A DNA stretch of 54,720 nucleotides from Bacteroidota bacterium (GTDB lineage Bacteria > Bacteroidota > Bacteroidia > Sphingobacteriales > Sphingobacteriaceae), in the NCBI GenBank assembly GCA_013289045.1, contig JABDAU010000015.1, positions 1-54,720 on the forward strand. Reading direction: 5' to 3'. The notes under the pieces are model-generated. The model did no database searches. It was not told where the DNA came from and saw nothing but the letters and a program-made list of their open reading frames with translations. The translations under genes and the position numbers were made by a program. Of the stretch, positions 41,796-51,700 are shown in pieces. Within the stretch, counting starts at the first letter, position 1; every line of letters starts with the position of its first letter.

Positions 41796-42170
41796 ATGGC
41801 TAATTACGATACAGATGACCCAAACGGGCTTTCAGGCTTTCTCTCAGGCCGAAGTAAGATAAGCCTTGATCTTTTCGATCATTTTATTAACGAGTACCAA
41901 AAGCTGGCGCCAATTACATTACATCCCGCCAAAACTATGATCGGCGTTGGCAACCCACATAAGCGCATCGCCTGGATAACGCAATTCGGCAAAAACTTTG
42001 TGCACGTGGTGTTCCCGTTCGACAGGCCTTATGAGGATAACCTGTGTTTCCAGAAAATAGCTCAGGTACCCGGCCAGCAACAGTTCAACCATCATTTCCG
42101 GATGCTGCAAAAGGAGGATGTGAATGATGAGGTGAGGGAATTTATGAAAAAAGCTTGGAACCAGGATTGA
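41796..42170 (+). CDS. DUF5655-like protein
   Basis: The 124-residue protein has the pattern of DUF5655-type proteins: FINEYQKLAPITLHPAKTMIGV, RIAWITQFGKNFVHVVFPF and a His-rich FNHHFRMLQKEDVNDEV near the C-terminus. It is probably cytosolic. The family's function is unknown; similar domains accompany restriction-like or nuclease modules in some genomes, but none is here. The end of the gene (AAC CAG GAT TGA) starts an inverted repeat that spans the gap to the next gene. Confidence 0.75.
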   Translation: MANYDTDDPNGLSGFLSGRSKISLDLFDHFINEYQKLAPITLHPAKTMIGVGNPHKRIAWITQFGKNFVHVVFPFDRPYEDNLCFQKIAQVPGQQQFNHHFRMLQKEDVNDEVREFMKKAWNQD

Positions 42171-42243
42171 ACGAATTTATTTGATTTGCAAGGTGTTGAT
42201 CCTTAACATCCTGTAAATCTTCTTTAATCTGCTTAATCCTGGT
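42159..42243. repeat. AACCAGGATT inverted repeat spanning two gene ends
   Basis: AACCAGGATT (42159-42168) and AATCCTGGTT (42234-42243) bracket a variable middle with further GGATT/AATCC-like blocks. From general knowledge, AACCAGGATT-type repeats are common in Bacteroidetes. It may act as a terminator for both convergent genes. Confidence 0.65.
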
Positions 42244-42245
42244 TC

Positions 42246-43301
42246 TTACTGTTCCTCCTTAAAATAAACCTTGTAATAATTCATGTGCTTGTCATCATCA
42301 TAACCCTTCTCTATCAGCTCCTTATCGCCATGAATGTAAATGTGAAAATTCCTGTCGAGCTTTAATACGCTTTTGTAAACCCGCTGCTGTTTTTTTACTG
42401 CGTTGGCTGAGATTTCGAAAGTATCCGCAATAGGTGTTTCAAACTCCTGCTCATATTGCCCTTTAAAGGTTTTAAATGATTCAAATGCCTTATCGTTACC
42501 GATCACCTCGTTGCCGAATTCTTCCAGGTCGAAAGTTTCTTTTTCCTTGAAATATTTGATGGATTTATTCAGCAGATCGATCTTATCCGCCTTGGTCATT
42601 TCAAATTCGTCGTCCAGCTTTTGGGTAACAAAGTTTTTGTAGATGCCTAATGCATTATTGGTTTGGTTAAAGCTGTCGTTACGAATTTTCAACTGTAAAA
42701 ATTCGTCCTTCCAATATACAGTATCCTGCCCACGGTTGGTGTTGTCGATCACCACAACCTTATAGCCGTTTTCCTTATTGGTATTGAAGATCAGCGCGCC
42801 TTTATCCAGTTTATTAATGTTAATGGCGTTTTCCTCATAATCTATATTAAATCCATCAGCCTGCGGGTAAACTTTCAGATAGGTTTCCTTATTTTCAGAC
42901 TTGAAGATGCCTATTGCGTCCAGCAATTCGCCCTCTATTTGCACTTGTTGAAAATGAGCAACATACAATTCGCCCGGTTTAATATTGGGATGATTGGTGA
43001 CGTTATACAGATGCTTGGCAATTTGCTGTGAGGCTTCGTGGAACTTGTTTTCGTTCTCAAAAGCTTCTTCCGCGAAGTGATAAGCCTCGTTCAGGTTCAG
43101 GTCGCCGCTGCTATGCGTGAGGTGGTAAACCTCGTTGGCTTTTTCAAAAGGCTTCAGAAAATATTGCGTTAATAGGTTTTGGATGATATCATCCTTTAAC
43201 TCCAGCGGCTTGTCAGACAATGAATAGAATTCATTTTGCGACTGATTGCCAATATGATGTACGGAGACGGTCTCCAGCGATGCTTCGAAAAAAGTTATCA
43301 T
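42246..43301 (-). CDS. Nucleoid-associated protein (NdpA/YejK family)
   Basis: The 351-residue protein begins MITFFEASLETVSVHHIGNQ and carries the NdpA-type blocks YHFAEEAFENENKFH, GELYVAHFQQVQIEGELLDAIGIFKSE (two blocks: GELYVAHFQQVQ and GELLDAIGIF), VVVIDNTNRGQDTVYWKDEFL and LKLDRNFHIYIHG. The family is found on the nucleoid in E. coli; its job is unclear. Charge distribution and length are family-typical. It is divergent from mnmE across 150 bases with a word-repeat hairpin. Confidence 0.88.
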   Translation of the reverse strand: MITFFEASLETVSVHHIGNQSQNEFYSLSDKPLELKDDIIQNLLTQYFLKPFEKANEVYHLTHSSGDLNLNEAYHFAEEAFENENKFHEASQQIAKHLYNVTNHPNIKPGELYVAHFQQVQIEGELLDAIGIFKSENKETYLKVYPQADGFNIDYEENAININKLDKGALIFNTNKENGYKVVVIDNTNRGQDTVYWKDEFLQLKIRNDSFNQTNNALGIYKNFVTQKLDDEFEMTKADKIDLLNKSIKYFKEKETFDLEEFGNEVIGNDKAFESFKTFKGQYEQEFETPIADTFEISANAVKKQQRVYKSVLKLDRNFHIYIHGDKELIEKGYDDDKHMNYYKVYFKEEQ

Positions 43302-43393
43302 AATTACCCGCGCAAGTTATCAATTTTGGCGAAATGCTTCTTGCAAAAAGATGGCATTACATTGCTGCCAAATTACCACCTTTGCTGTTAGTT

Positions 43394-43461
43394 CATGGAT
43401 GATGGTTCATAGTTCATGGCAGAAATTATACTATGATCTATGAACCATGAACTATGAACCA
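43394..43461. repeat. Word-repeat hairpin (word GTTCATGG)
   Basis: The left arm (43391-43420) repeats GTTCATGG, GGTTCATAG and GTTCATGG. The right arm (43430-43461) repeats CTATGAACC, CATGAAC and TATGAACC. The mnmE start codon ATGAACC lies inside the right arm. Confidence 0.75.
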
Positions 43462-44821
43462 AACAGAACCAACTATAGTCGCCCTTGCCACACCGGCCGG
43501 AAGCGGCGCCATTGGTATCATCCGCCTTTCGGGGCCGGATGCCATTACCATTGCGCAAAGTGTTTTTAAAGGGAAGGATTTAACCAAGCAGAAATCGCAC
43601 ACTATCCATTTCGGTCACATTATGGATGGCGGCGTGATGCTTGACGAGGTGCTGGTTTCATTGTTTATAGCGCCGCGTTCTTACACGCGCGAAAACGTCG
43701 TGGAGATCTCCTGCCATGGTTCGCAATACATTATAGAATCGATCATCAAACTGCTCATCCGGAAAGGAGCAAGGGCAGCCAAACCCGGCGAGTTTACCTT
43801 GCGTGCATTCTTAAACGGACAATTAGATCTTTCGCAGGCCGAGGCCGTTGCAGATCTTATCGCTTCCAACTCAAAAGCCTCACAACAAGTGGCTTTGCAA
43901 CAATTACGCGGCGGTTTCAGCAATCAGCTACAGACATTGCGCGGCCAACTGGTACAATTTGCTTCGCTGATAGAATTGGAGCTGGACTTTTCAGAGGAAG
44001 ACGTTGAATTTGCTAACCGCGGCCAATTAAAGCAATTGATAGTTGATATCACCCGCGTTATCGGCTCATTGATCCAGTCGTTTGAATTGGGAAATGCCAT
44101 TAAACAGGGGGTAAATACAGTAATTGCCGGTAGGCCTAATGCAGGCAAATCAACCCTGCTAAATGCCCTGCTGAATGAAGAGCGCGCCATTGTAAGCCAT
44201 ATTCCTGGCACCACACGCGATACAATTGAGGAGATACTAAACATCCACGGCATCAACTTCCGCCTGATAGATACCGCAGGCATTCGCGAAGCAACAGACG
44301 CTATTGAGCAGATCGGTGTACAACGTACAATGGAAAAGATCAGCCAATCCGCTGTGCTGATCTATGTTTATGATGCGTCGGAGATCACTATCGAAGAACT
44401 TAATCTTGATTTGCAAAACCTCGAAAAACCTGGTATCGCCATGCTGGTTGTCGCCAATAAGATCGACCTGCTATCCGAAGAGGACGTTGCTGCTTTGCCG
44501 CATTCGCAAAGCACGGTAACCATCTCCGCTAAACAAAAATTCCATATCGACGATCTCAAAAACAAGATCTACAACGCCGCCATAAAAGACCAGCTGACCG
44601 GCAGTGAAATGTTGGTAACCAACATCCGCCACCTCGAAGCGCTCCAAAAGACGGAAGAAGCACTAAGCAAGGTTCTGACAGGCCTCGACACACAAACTAC
44701 TTCGGATTTCCTGGCAACAGATATCAAGCAAGCGCTGCATTATTTAGGCGAGATTACAGGGGCAGTTACTACTGAGGATTTGCTGGAGAATATTTTTAGC
44801 CGGTTTTGCATTGGCAAATAG
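43454..44821 (+). CDS. mnmE: tRNA uridine-5-carboxymethylaminomethyl GTPase
   Basis: MnmE, with MnmG, modifies wobble uridine of certain tRNAs. The 455-residue protein has the N-terminal folate-binding-like domain (1-118, ATPAGSGAIGIIRLSGPDA), a helical region and a Ras-like G domain with GRPNAGKST (about 227), DTAG, NKID and SAKQ. It ends with the C-terminal FCIGK motif (catalytic Cys). Its first codons (ATG AAC CAA ACA) are part of the word-repeat arm. MnmG is not in the window. Confidence 0.96.
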   Translation: MNQTEPTIVALATPAGSGAIGIIRLSGPDAITIAQSVFKGKDLTKQKSHTIHFGHIMDGGVMLDEVLVSLFIAPRSYTRENVVEISCHGSQYIIESIIKLLIRKGARAAKPGEFTLRAFLNGQLDLSQAEAVADLIASNSKASQQVALQQLRGGFSNQLQTLRGQLVQFASLIELELDFSEEDVEFANRGQLKQLIVDITRVIGSLIQSFELGNAIKQGVNTVIAGRPNAGKSTLLNALLNEERAIVSHIPGTTRDTIEEILNIHGINFRLIDTAGIREATDAIEQIGVQRTMEKISQSAVLIYVYDASEITIEELNLDLQNLEKPGIAMLVVANKIDLLSEEDVAALPHSQSTVTISAKQKFHIDDLKNKIYNAAIKDQLTGSEMLVTNIRHLEALQKTEEALSKVLTGLDTQTTSDFLATDIKQALHYLGEITGAVTTEDLLENIFSRFCIGK

Positions 44822-45183
44822 GTAGCCAAAAATCGACATTTCCTGACAACTACAGGCAATTAAAATACTGATTGTTAATAAGTTGTATCTTTTTACTTGC
44901 CAGTATATTTGGCAATTCCACGTTGTTTTTGCTAAATTTGTTACTGAAATGTAACTCGGAGTTACAAAAAAATAACAGTTTCATTTTCGGGGGAAATCAT
45001 GTCGCTTAAAGATCCTTATAAACCCTTAACGACCCTTAATGAACCTAAAAATGGGGGAGATAACTACTGAAGATAATGGCAGTAGTTATCTCCCCTTGTC
45101 TGTGTAATTGCCTGTAAATAAGATGATTATACACAAGGTGTAATAACATGCGACAAATGTGAGAAAGAAAGCTTAAATATCAG
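44822..45183 (+). other. Non-coding stretch with promoter box, possible leader ORF and strong hairpin
   Basis: TAAATTTG (44933-44940) is a possible promoter. GTAACTCGGAGTTAC (44950-44964) is a short hairpin. GGGGGAAA precedes an ATG (44999) with a 23-codon ORF ending at 45070. A 15-bp perfect stem (45054-45068 with 45081-45095, 12-base loop) contains the ORF's end. Two CCCTTAA copies lie near 45022 and 45033. The arrangement could be a small RNA or attenuator; this is inferential. Confidence 0.4.
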
Positions 45184-45354
45184 ATGAGCTCAAATTTTAC
45201 GGTAAATAGAATTTGCGAAGGCTGCGGTAATGTTTTTGAAGCCAAAACGACCGTGACCCGGTTTTGCAGTAAGCTGTGCACCAAGCGTGTTTACAAGAAA
45301 TCGCTACGTGGGATTAAGATGGCTTCAATGGATAAGGTCGTTGCCGAACGATAA
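45184..45354 (+). pseudogene. Truncated zinc-ribbon ORF, excisionase-like N-terminus
   Basis: The 56-residue ORF has Cys11, Cys14 (CEGC), Cys28 and Cys32 (CSKLC), with TTVTRFCS and LCTKRVYKK. This looks like the N-terminal zinc-ribbon of Bacteroidetes excisionase-type helix-turn-helix proteins found by integrases, but the helix-turn-helix part is absent. It overlaps the convergent hypothetical gene by 41 bases. It may be a relic of an integrative element; a complete mini-protein is possible. Confidence 0.5.
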
Positions 45355-45634
45355 AAAGCGGCTCATCGGTCGGTGTTTTTAAAAAAGACTCGAATGCAGT
45401 AATGAAATCTTGCGAATCGGGTATAATGAGAAGGTGTTGATGATCGTTCTTCTCTAAAGATGAGAGGTATATGCTTTTTTTTAGCGTTGAATTGCCGAAT
45501 TCAACTATTCTTTCTGATCGCACCGTTAACATGCAGGCTGTTTTTGAAGGAGAAATCACTCCTAGAAACGAGTCTTCAATAAACTCATTTCTGCTATAAA
45601 CTTGAGGTTTAAATTGAGATGGTTCGGTGCTCAT
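45314..45634 (-). CDS. Hypothetical protein, weakly supported
   Basis: The 106-residue frame starts [20 protein letters not shown] and ends [13 protein letters not shown]. It has no motif, signal or membrane segment, and no family is recognised. The start is set at 45634 rather than 45661, because the upstream residues are hydrophobic and unlikely. Support is limited to ORF length and normal amino-acid composition. It overlaps the truncated zinc-ribbon ORF. Confidence 0.45.
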   Translation of the reverse strand: MSTEPSQFKPQVYSRNEFIEDSFLGVISPSKTACMLTVRSERIVEFGNSTLKKSIYLSSLEKNDHQHLLIIPDSQDFITAFESFLKTPTDEPLFIVRQRPYPLKPS

Positions 45635-45714
45635 GAATATAAAAGTAATAAAAACAATCATTCGTTATAGGATGTAGTTATTATAGCTTTAAACTTTCTC
45701 AAAATCATTTACTT

Positions 45715-46206
45715 ATGAAGAAAATTTTGACAATCGTATTGCTGTTTGTAACGGGTTACGCAAATGCACAAAATACAACGGGCTCTAAGATTTCTGCTGA
45801 TGATATGCAGAAAGTTCTTGACCAGGAGAATGCGGCCAGGAAAGAAGTAGGCGTTCCGCCGGTGATCTGGAGTGCCGATCTTGCGAAATACGCGCAGGAA
45901 TGGGCCGATCATTTGGCCAGTTCAAAATCTTTTGAGCACCGTTCTCAACACCAATATGGCGAGAATATTTATATGGGCAGCGGTAACTATACACCCTTAG
46001 ACGCCTCTTTGGCCTGGTACAGCGAAAAAGGAAAATATAAATATGGTAAATTCAACGGTAAGGGTGGGGCGGGACATTATACCCAAATGATCTGGAAAAA
46101 TACGACCCAGGTAGGCGTCGGTGTTGCGTTCGATTCGGACGGTAAAATCTATGTGGTAGCAAATTATTCGCCGCCGGGCAATTGGATGGGTGAACTGCCG
46201 TATTAA
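45715..46206 (+). CDS. CAP-domain (SCP/PR1) secreted protein
   Basis: The 163-residue protein has a signal peptide (MKKILTIVLLFVTGYANA, cut near residue 18) and a CAP domain: EWADHLASSKSFEHRSQ, YGENIYMGSG, GGAGHYTQMIWKNTTQVGVG and VVANYSPPGNW. His and Glu residues of the CAP cavity (FEH, YGENI, GHYTQ) are present. Bacterial CAP proteins are secreted and of diverse or unknown function. Its stop abuts that of the convergent helicase gene (end 46206, next stop starts 46207). Confidence 0.93.
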   Translation: MKKILTIVLLFVTGYANAQNTTGSKISADDMQKVLDQENAARKEVGVPPVIWSADLAKYAQEWADHLASSKSFEHRSQHQYGENIYMGSGNYTPLDASLAWYSEKGKYKYGKFNGKGGAGHYTQMIWKNTTQVGVGVAFDSDGKIYVVANYSPPGNWMGELPY

Positions 46207-48030
46207 TCAGTAATTCCAAACGCTTTCATAGCCACCGATACTTTCAGTATAGGCAATGAGTTCTGCGTAGAAAGGTGTTTGGGCAAGTGTGGCGGTGTCG
46301 CCGACCATTATGAGTTTCTTTTTTGCGCGGGTCATGGCGACATTCATCCGCCGGTAATCGGAAAGGAAGCCGATGGTACCGTTGTCATTGCTGCGGGTGA
46401 GCGAGATATAGATCACATCGCGCTCCTGGCCCTGGAAGCCATCAACCGTATTCACTTCAACTTGCGTTCCGGCCAGGAGTTTTTTCAATTGGGTAACCTG
46501 CCCACTATAGGGCGCAATAACGGCAATGCTGGCATTGTTATAATTCATCGCTTCGATATGGCGTACAATAAATGCAGCCTCTTCCGGATTGCTGGTGCTG
46601 GTGCCTTCGGTCTGTTCTTCATAACCTGCGCCGGCGGTGTCAATAAAAGTGAATGGCTTGTCGCCTTCAAATAATAGCCAATTCGCTACTTTCGGATCAG
46701 CAATCAGCTTGTTTTCATAGAATTTGAGAGAAGGAAAACCCATGATCGCAGTATTCATCCGGTATTGGGTTTCCAGTAAAGTCACAGCTTCCGGATGGAG
46801 CATCACGCACTTTTCCATCAGTGTAGTAGTCAGGGCGCTGTTTTGCGATTTAATGGTTGGTGGCAATTGCTGATGGTCACCGGCCATAATCAGCCGTTTC
46901 GCATTTAAGATCGGTATCCAGGCAGCCGGTTCTAAGGCTTGCCCGGCTTCGTCCATGATCACGGTGTTATAACGCAAGTGTTTAATGGTATAATGGTCTG
47001 CACCAACCAACGTTGCTGTTATGACCTGTGCTTTACTGATCACATCTTCGCTGATAAAGGTTTCTATTTTATCGGCGTCACGAACGATCCGGTGCGCTTC
47101 ATCGAAAAGCGCCTTGCGTTGGTCGCGCTCAGCTTTGCCAAAACTACGCTTGTATTTGTGCGCCATGTTTTTGAATTCGGACGCTTGCTTTTTGAGCTTT
47201 TTGATCTCTTTGGCCTGCGGGTGTTCAGCGATCCGGCTATCAAGTGTCAGTTTTTGTAAACGCTCTGACACCCGAACGGGATTGCCAATACGCAACACAT
47301 TCAGACCGCTTTCTGTCAATTTTTCGCTGAGCAGGTCTACTGCTGTGTTACTTGGCGCAACCACCAATAACTGCGGTTCGCCGTTCGCGATTAGTGCCTG
47401 AATCGCTGCAACCATTGTGGTCGTTTTACCTGTGCCGGGCGGGCCATGCACAATGGCGAAATCTTCGGCATTCAAAATTTGATTGACTGCGGCTTGCTGT
47501 GACGCATTAAGATGAATCGCTTGTTTTGAGGGGATAATTGTTGAATATGTTGGCTGCTGTTCACCGATCAGCACTTTAATCAGCTTGCTCTCGGTCTTGC
47601 CTGCTTGTTTAAGCGCGTTACGCATCTCATCATAACTGTACGCATCAAACAGCAAGTCAATGCCGAGTTTGCCGTCTCGGGTCCAGTCGGGCAATTCCTC
47701 GGTCAGCAAAGTGATCTTCATGCGGTCGCCGCCGATATGGGTGATGGTACCGTTGACCCGGTCTTTCTCATCATGATTGGAGAATAAAGCGACAGCACCG
47801 CCAAAACGGAATTGATGCGATAATTCTTTATGTGTTGTCCGCTCGACCTCCACGCTAAGGTAATCGCCGCGCGTCGGTTCGGTGTCCCGGATGGCGATAG
47901 GGTACCAGGTAATGCCGGAAGTCCGCCGTTGCGCAGCGCTGCTGCCTGCGGTCAGCTGGTTGAAAGCGGTCTCATCGGCTTTACGTTCCGCCTCGAGCTG
48001 GTCTGTTAATGTTTTGAAATAAGAATTCAT
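46207..48030 (-). CDS. SF1 helicase, IGHMBP2/DNA2-like
   Basis: The 607-residue protein is a superfamily 1B-type ATPase. It has Walker A GPPGTGKTTTMVAAI (about 196-210), motif II MDEAGQALEP, motif III AGDHQQLPPTI, motif IV-V TVDGFQGQERDVIYISL and motif VI MNVAMTRAKKKLIMV. The N-terminal region (1-170) has a beta-barrel-like part that may bind nucleic acid. It is predicted cytosolic; the polarity and substrate (DNA or RNA) are not readable. Close relatives are annotated as AAA DNA/RNA helicases in Bacteroidetes. Confidence 0.93.
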   Translation of the reverse strand: MNSYFKTLTDQLEAERKADETAFNQLTAGSSAAQRRTSGITWYPIAIRDTEPTRGDYLSVEVERTTHKELSHQFRFGGAVALFSNHDEKDRVNGTITHIGGDRMKITLLTEELPDWTRDGKLGIDLLFDAYSYDEMRNALKQAGKTESKLIKVLIGEQQPTYSTIIPSKQAIHLNASQQAAVNQILNAEDFAIVHGPPGTGKTTTMVAAIQALIANGEPQLLVVAPSNTAVDLLSEKLTESGLNVLRIGNPVRVSERLQKLTLDSRIAEHPQAKEIKKLKKQASEFKNMAHKYKRSFGKAERDQRKALFDEAHRIVRDADKIETFISEDVISKAQVITATLVGADHYTIKHLRYNTVIMDEAGQALEPAAWIPILNAKRLIMAGDHQQLPPTIKSQNSALTTTLMEKCVMLHPEAVTLLETQYRMNTAIMGFPSLKFYENKLIADPKVANWLLFEGDKPFTFIDTAGAGYEEQTEGTSTSNPEEAAFIVRHIEAMNYNNASIAVIAPYSGQVTQLKKLLAGTQVEVNTVDGFQGQERDVIYISLTRSNDNGTIGFLSDYRRMNVAMTRAKKKLIMVGDTATLAQTPFYAELIAYTESIGGYESVWNY

Positions 48031-48118
48031 TTAAAATGCAAGTATAGCCAATGTCCTGCGAATTAATCTGTAATTAATTGCTAATTATATTAGCTTTGTG
48101 TTCTAATTTTTTTAGTAT

Positions 48119-48549
48119 ATGTGCGGGCAAGTCGATTTAGGGGAGCAAAAGGATATTAAAATTTATAAGCGGGACGGTGGTTCTTATACACCAAAAAGCA
48201 ATACAGCCGGTAATCCCGGCTCGATGCTCCCGGTGATGACGGATGCGATGCCGGACAAAGTGCAGCAATTCCGCTGGGGATTGCTAACGGAAGACGATGA
48301 TCGTATCCACAGTAAAATAAACACGCGCGTATCGAATCGCTGTTCCTGGCGCCGATGTGGAAGGAACTCGTGGGAAGAAAGCATTGTGTGGTGCGTATCC
48401 AAGCCTTTTTTGAATATAACCCGGAACAGCAAAAGACTTACCGCATCGAGCGGACCGATGGAATTCCATTCAGCATGCAACTTTCTTATCTGAAAAGATT
48501 TGCAGCAACTCCTTACAATTATTGCATTACACCCATGGATTTTAAATAA
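48119..48549 (+). pseudogene. Frameshifted and truncated SRAP (YedK/HMCES-like) gene
   Basis: SRAP proteins crosslink abasic sites in single-stranded DNA through Cys2. The frame from 48119 keeps MCGQ (Cys2) and FRWGLLTED. Around 48323-48330 (ACACGCGCG) the coding homology moves to another frame, which gives ESLFLAPMWKELVGRKHCVV and IERTDGIPF. A 2-base expansion of CG would explain the shift. After IPF the C-terminal half, including the catalytic-region HxRMP motif, is missing. It is thus a pseudogene unless rescued by a sequencing error. Confidence 0.8.
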
Positions 48550-48759
48550 TTATCATATTTATCCCAAAATGTTGTACTTGCAATTATTTTTTTCATAGTT
48601 TTAACCATCAATTTATAACACCGCTTTATTTAATTTTAGCAGAAACCTGAATTTTACACAAACAAACCTGTGACCCTATTTTTGACCGTACCCGCCTGCT
48701 GAAAAAGATGTCATTTATGGTTATCGGAATTCTTTCACAATACACAAACATTTGTAAAA
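48550..48759. other. AT-rich gap before the large protein gene
   Basis: No gene is seen. An ATTTGTAAAAATG run precedes the ATG at 48760, but no convincing TAnnTTTG/TTTG promoter pair was identified. Confidence 0.4.
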
Positions 48760-51700
48760 ATGGATACTTCCGACTTCGCGTCATTAGCCGACAGCGCTAA
48801 AGACCTTGGCTTTTTGATCGGTTTATTAAAGGGCACCAAAGATGACCTTTCTGTAAATCTCGATTGGTTCTCTGATCCCGAAACAGGTCTGTCCGATGGC
48901 TTCAATTGGCAGCACCTGCAGCCTGTTTTAGAAAGCTTTTTAGGCAAAGCCGCCAACCCGCTGAATGCCGGCGACGACCTGCTAAACGAAAACTGGTATT
49001 CCATAACCGTTAACAATGATGAGGGCGAGCCGGGGGATTCGGGATTTTACTTCGTACAAAAAACAGCCGGCGTGCAGGAGCTGCTTGGCGTAGGCACTCA
49101 TAAACAGTTTGAAAATAAGGCTGGCGCAAATACGGTTAGCATCCATCCGTTTGCTTTTATCCCTGTTTTTAAAATGCCGGTGGACCCTTACGGCACACCC
49201 ATCTTTGACATTAATACCGATGGCCCGGTGGAGATAGGTATCGAGGTTAATTATTCGGGCACTTTTACGCTCGATACAACTGCATATAACGGCATGATCT
49301 TCGTGGCGTCCTTTGATTTCAATAAAAATACACCCGACCTTACTTTTTTGCTGCGCGAACCTGGCGGCGAATACCAGAGTTTTCCTTCTATCGATAAAAA
49401 GGTCATATTTAATACATTACTGAACCTGGAGAGCATCGCTGGTTTCCTGGGTAAAAATGTGATGCCTGATAAGTCGCCCATACAGTTTAATTGGGGCAAC
49501 CTGTTTTACGCACTCAAATGGCTGGAGACAGAAAAAGCGCCTTACACCGCAGGCACCATAGATATTACCGCGGCGCCGGATGCGTTAAAAGATTACATTA
49601 AAACGCTGCTGCTTAACGCCTTTAATAAACTTACAGGCGCCTCAAATGACCTGGTTACTACGCTCTACAGTAAAAAGGCGGAGAAAAAAGGCGACCCATC
49701 ATGGTCTATCGGTATTGTAAAGGAAAATGGCCTGTATGGCTTAAATGTGCAGCTTAACGATATTAAGGTAAGCAGCAATCCGCTAGTAAAACTCCAGTTT
49801 GGCTGCAATACCAGCGACGGTACTTCGTGGATAGAAAAGGCCGGCGGCACCAAGCCATCAGTGCCAGGCATCAATTTCTTCCTGTTAAAAGGTACCGGCC
49901 TCAGCGATATTAGTTTTGATCCACAGTTTGAAGCATTGTCTGTCGGCCTGGATATCAGCAAAGCCAGTGGCCAGCCATTATTCGATATAAAAAATTACAG
50001 CCTTAAAAAAGCGGAGCTACGCGGCTATTTCACCACACTTTCGGGCATAACCTGGGGTGTTGCCGCCGCCGTTAATGGCATAGCGCTGCCGCTGGGCTTA
50101 CCTTCAAAAGATGGTAAGGACAGCGTTGCCAAAACCTTGCTGGCTACCGCCGATAAACCCAAAAAGGAAGCGGATGCAAAGCCGGCTGTAAACCCCGAAT
50201 TTTCATTACTCACGGCATATCTTAAAAAGTTTTACCTGCAACTGTTTGATAAAAACGGCAAACCGCAGGATGTGGTGAGCATACCGCTGCAAAAATCATT
50301 CGGACCGGTTGCGCTTAATGATGTTGGCATTGGTTGGCGCGGGTCTGATTATTCGCTGCTTTTCCAACTGGGTGGCGGACTGAACCTTGATGCGCTTAAA
50401 CTAGGCCTCGAAAGCCTTACGGTAGGCGTCCCGGTTAAAACACCTGCCGATATCGGGAGTTATAGCCTCGACCTCGAGGGGCTGGATATCAGTTTCAGCA
50501 GCGGCTCGGTAAGTATAGCCGGCGGCTTTCTGAAAGATAACACCACCAGCCCTACGCAATATAATGGCATGGTGGCCATACAGGCCGCTAAGTGGGGCAT
50601 TACGGCGCTCGGCTCTTTCGCCACGCTGGATGGCCATCCGTCCTTATTTATCTTCGGCGTATTAAATGCGCCGCTTGGCGGACCGCCGTTCTTCTTTGTA
50701 ACAGGTGTTGCCGTTGGCTTTGGTTATAACCGTACGCTGGTGATGCCGGATATAGACCAGGTGCAGAATTTCCCGTTTGTAAAAGCTGCCGTTGAGCCTG
50801 ATCTGTTTGATGGCGAAGACGCTGCTGAGGTGCTTTCGAGCATATCTCAATACGTTCCGCCTCAATTAGGTAGTTATTGGTTTGTAGCCGGTGTTAAATT
50901 TACCTCGTTCGAACTATTAAACTCCTTCGCGCTGCTGATGCTGCAGTTTGGGAAAACCTTTGAGGTCGACTTGCTTGGCTTAACCACGTTGCAGATGCCA
51001 AAGCAGTTTGAAGATGAGGCCTTACCGCCATATGTAAATGCCGAAATGGCCATAAAGGCCACCATTCAGCCTTCGGAAGGCTTACTTGCTGTTGAGGCGC
51101 AACTGACTGATAACTCGTATGTAATTGACCCTAAATGTAAAGTAACCGGTGGTTTTGCTTATTACTCGTGGTTCGACGGCACACATTCAGGCGATTTTGT
51201 GGTAACCCTCGGCGGTTACAACCAGTTATTTGATCCGCCAGATCATTATCCTGCCGTACCAAGGCTGGCCTTCGAGTGGAATGTATCTGATAAGATCAAT
51301 TTTAGCGGCGAGGCTTATTTCGCACTGACCCCGTCGTGCGTTATGGCCGGCGGCAAGCTATCGCTGACATATGAGGATGGCGACTTACAGGCCTGGTTTA
51401 AGGCCATTGCCGACTTCCTTATCTCGTGGAAGCCTTTCCACTATGATATTGGCATCGGTATTACTATCGGTGTATCATACCGCGTTAACCTGCTCTTCAT
51501 CCACAAAACCATCACGGTTGAGCTGGGCGTGAATGTACAAATGTGGGGTCCTGAATTTGGCGGACAGGCCACAGTACGCCTGTGGATCATCTCCTTCACT
51601 GTTAACTTTGGCGCCGATAATGAAGGCCCGTCGACACTTATCGAGTGGGAAGATTTTGAAAAATATTTCCTGCCGAATGATGAAGAATCTGAAAACAGGA

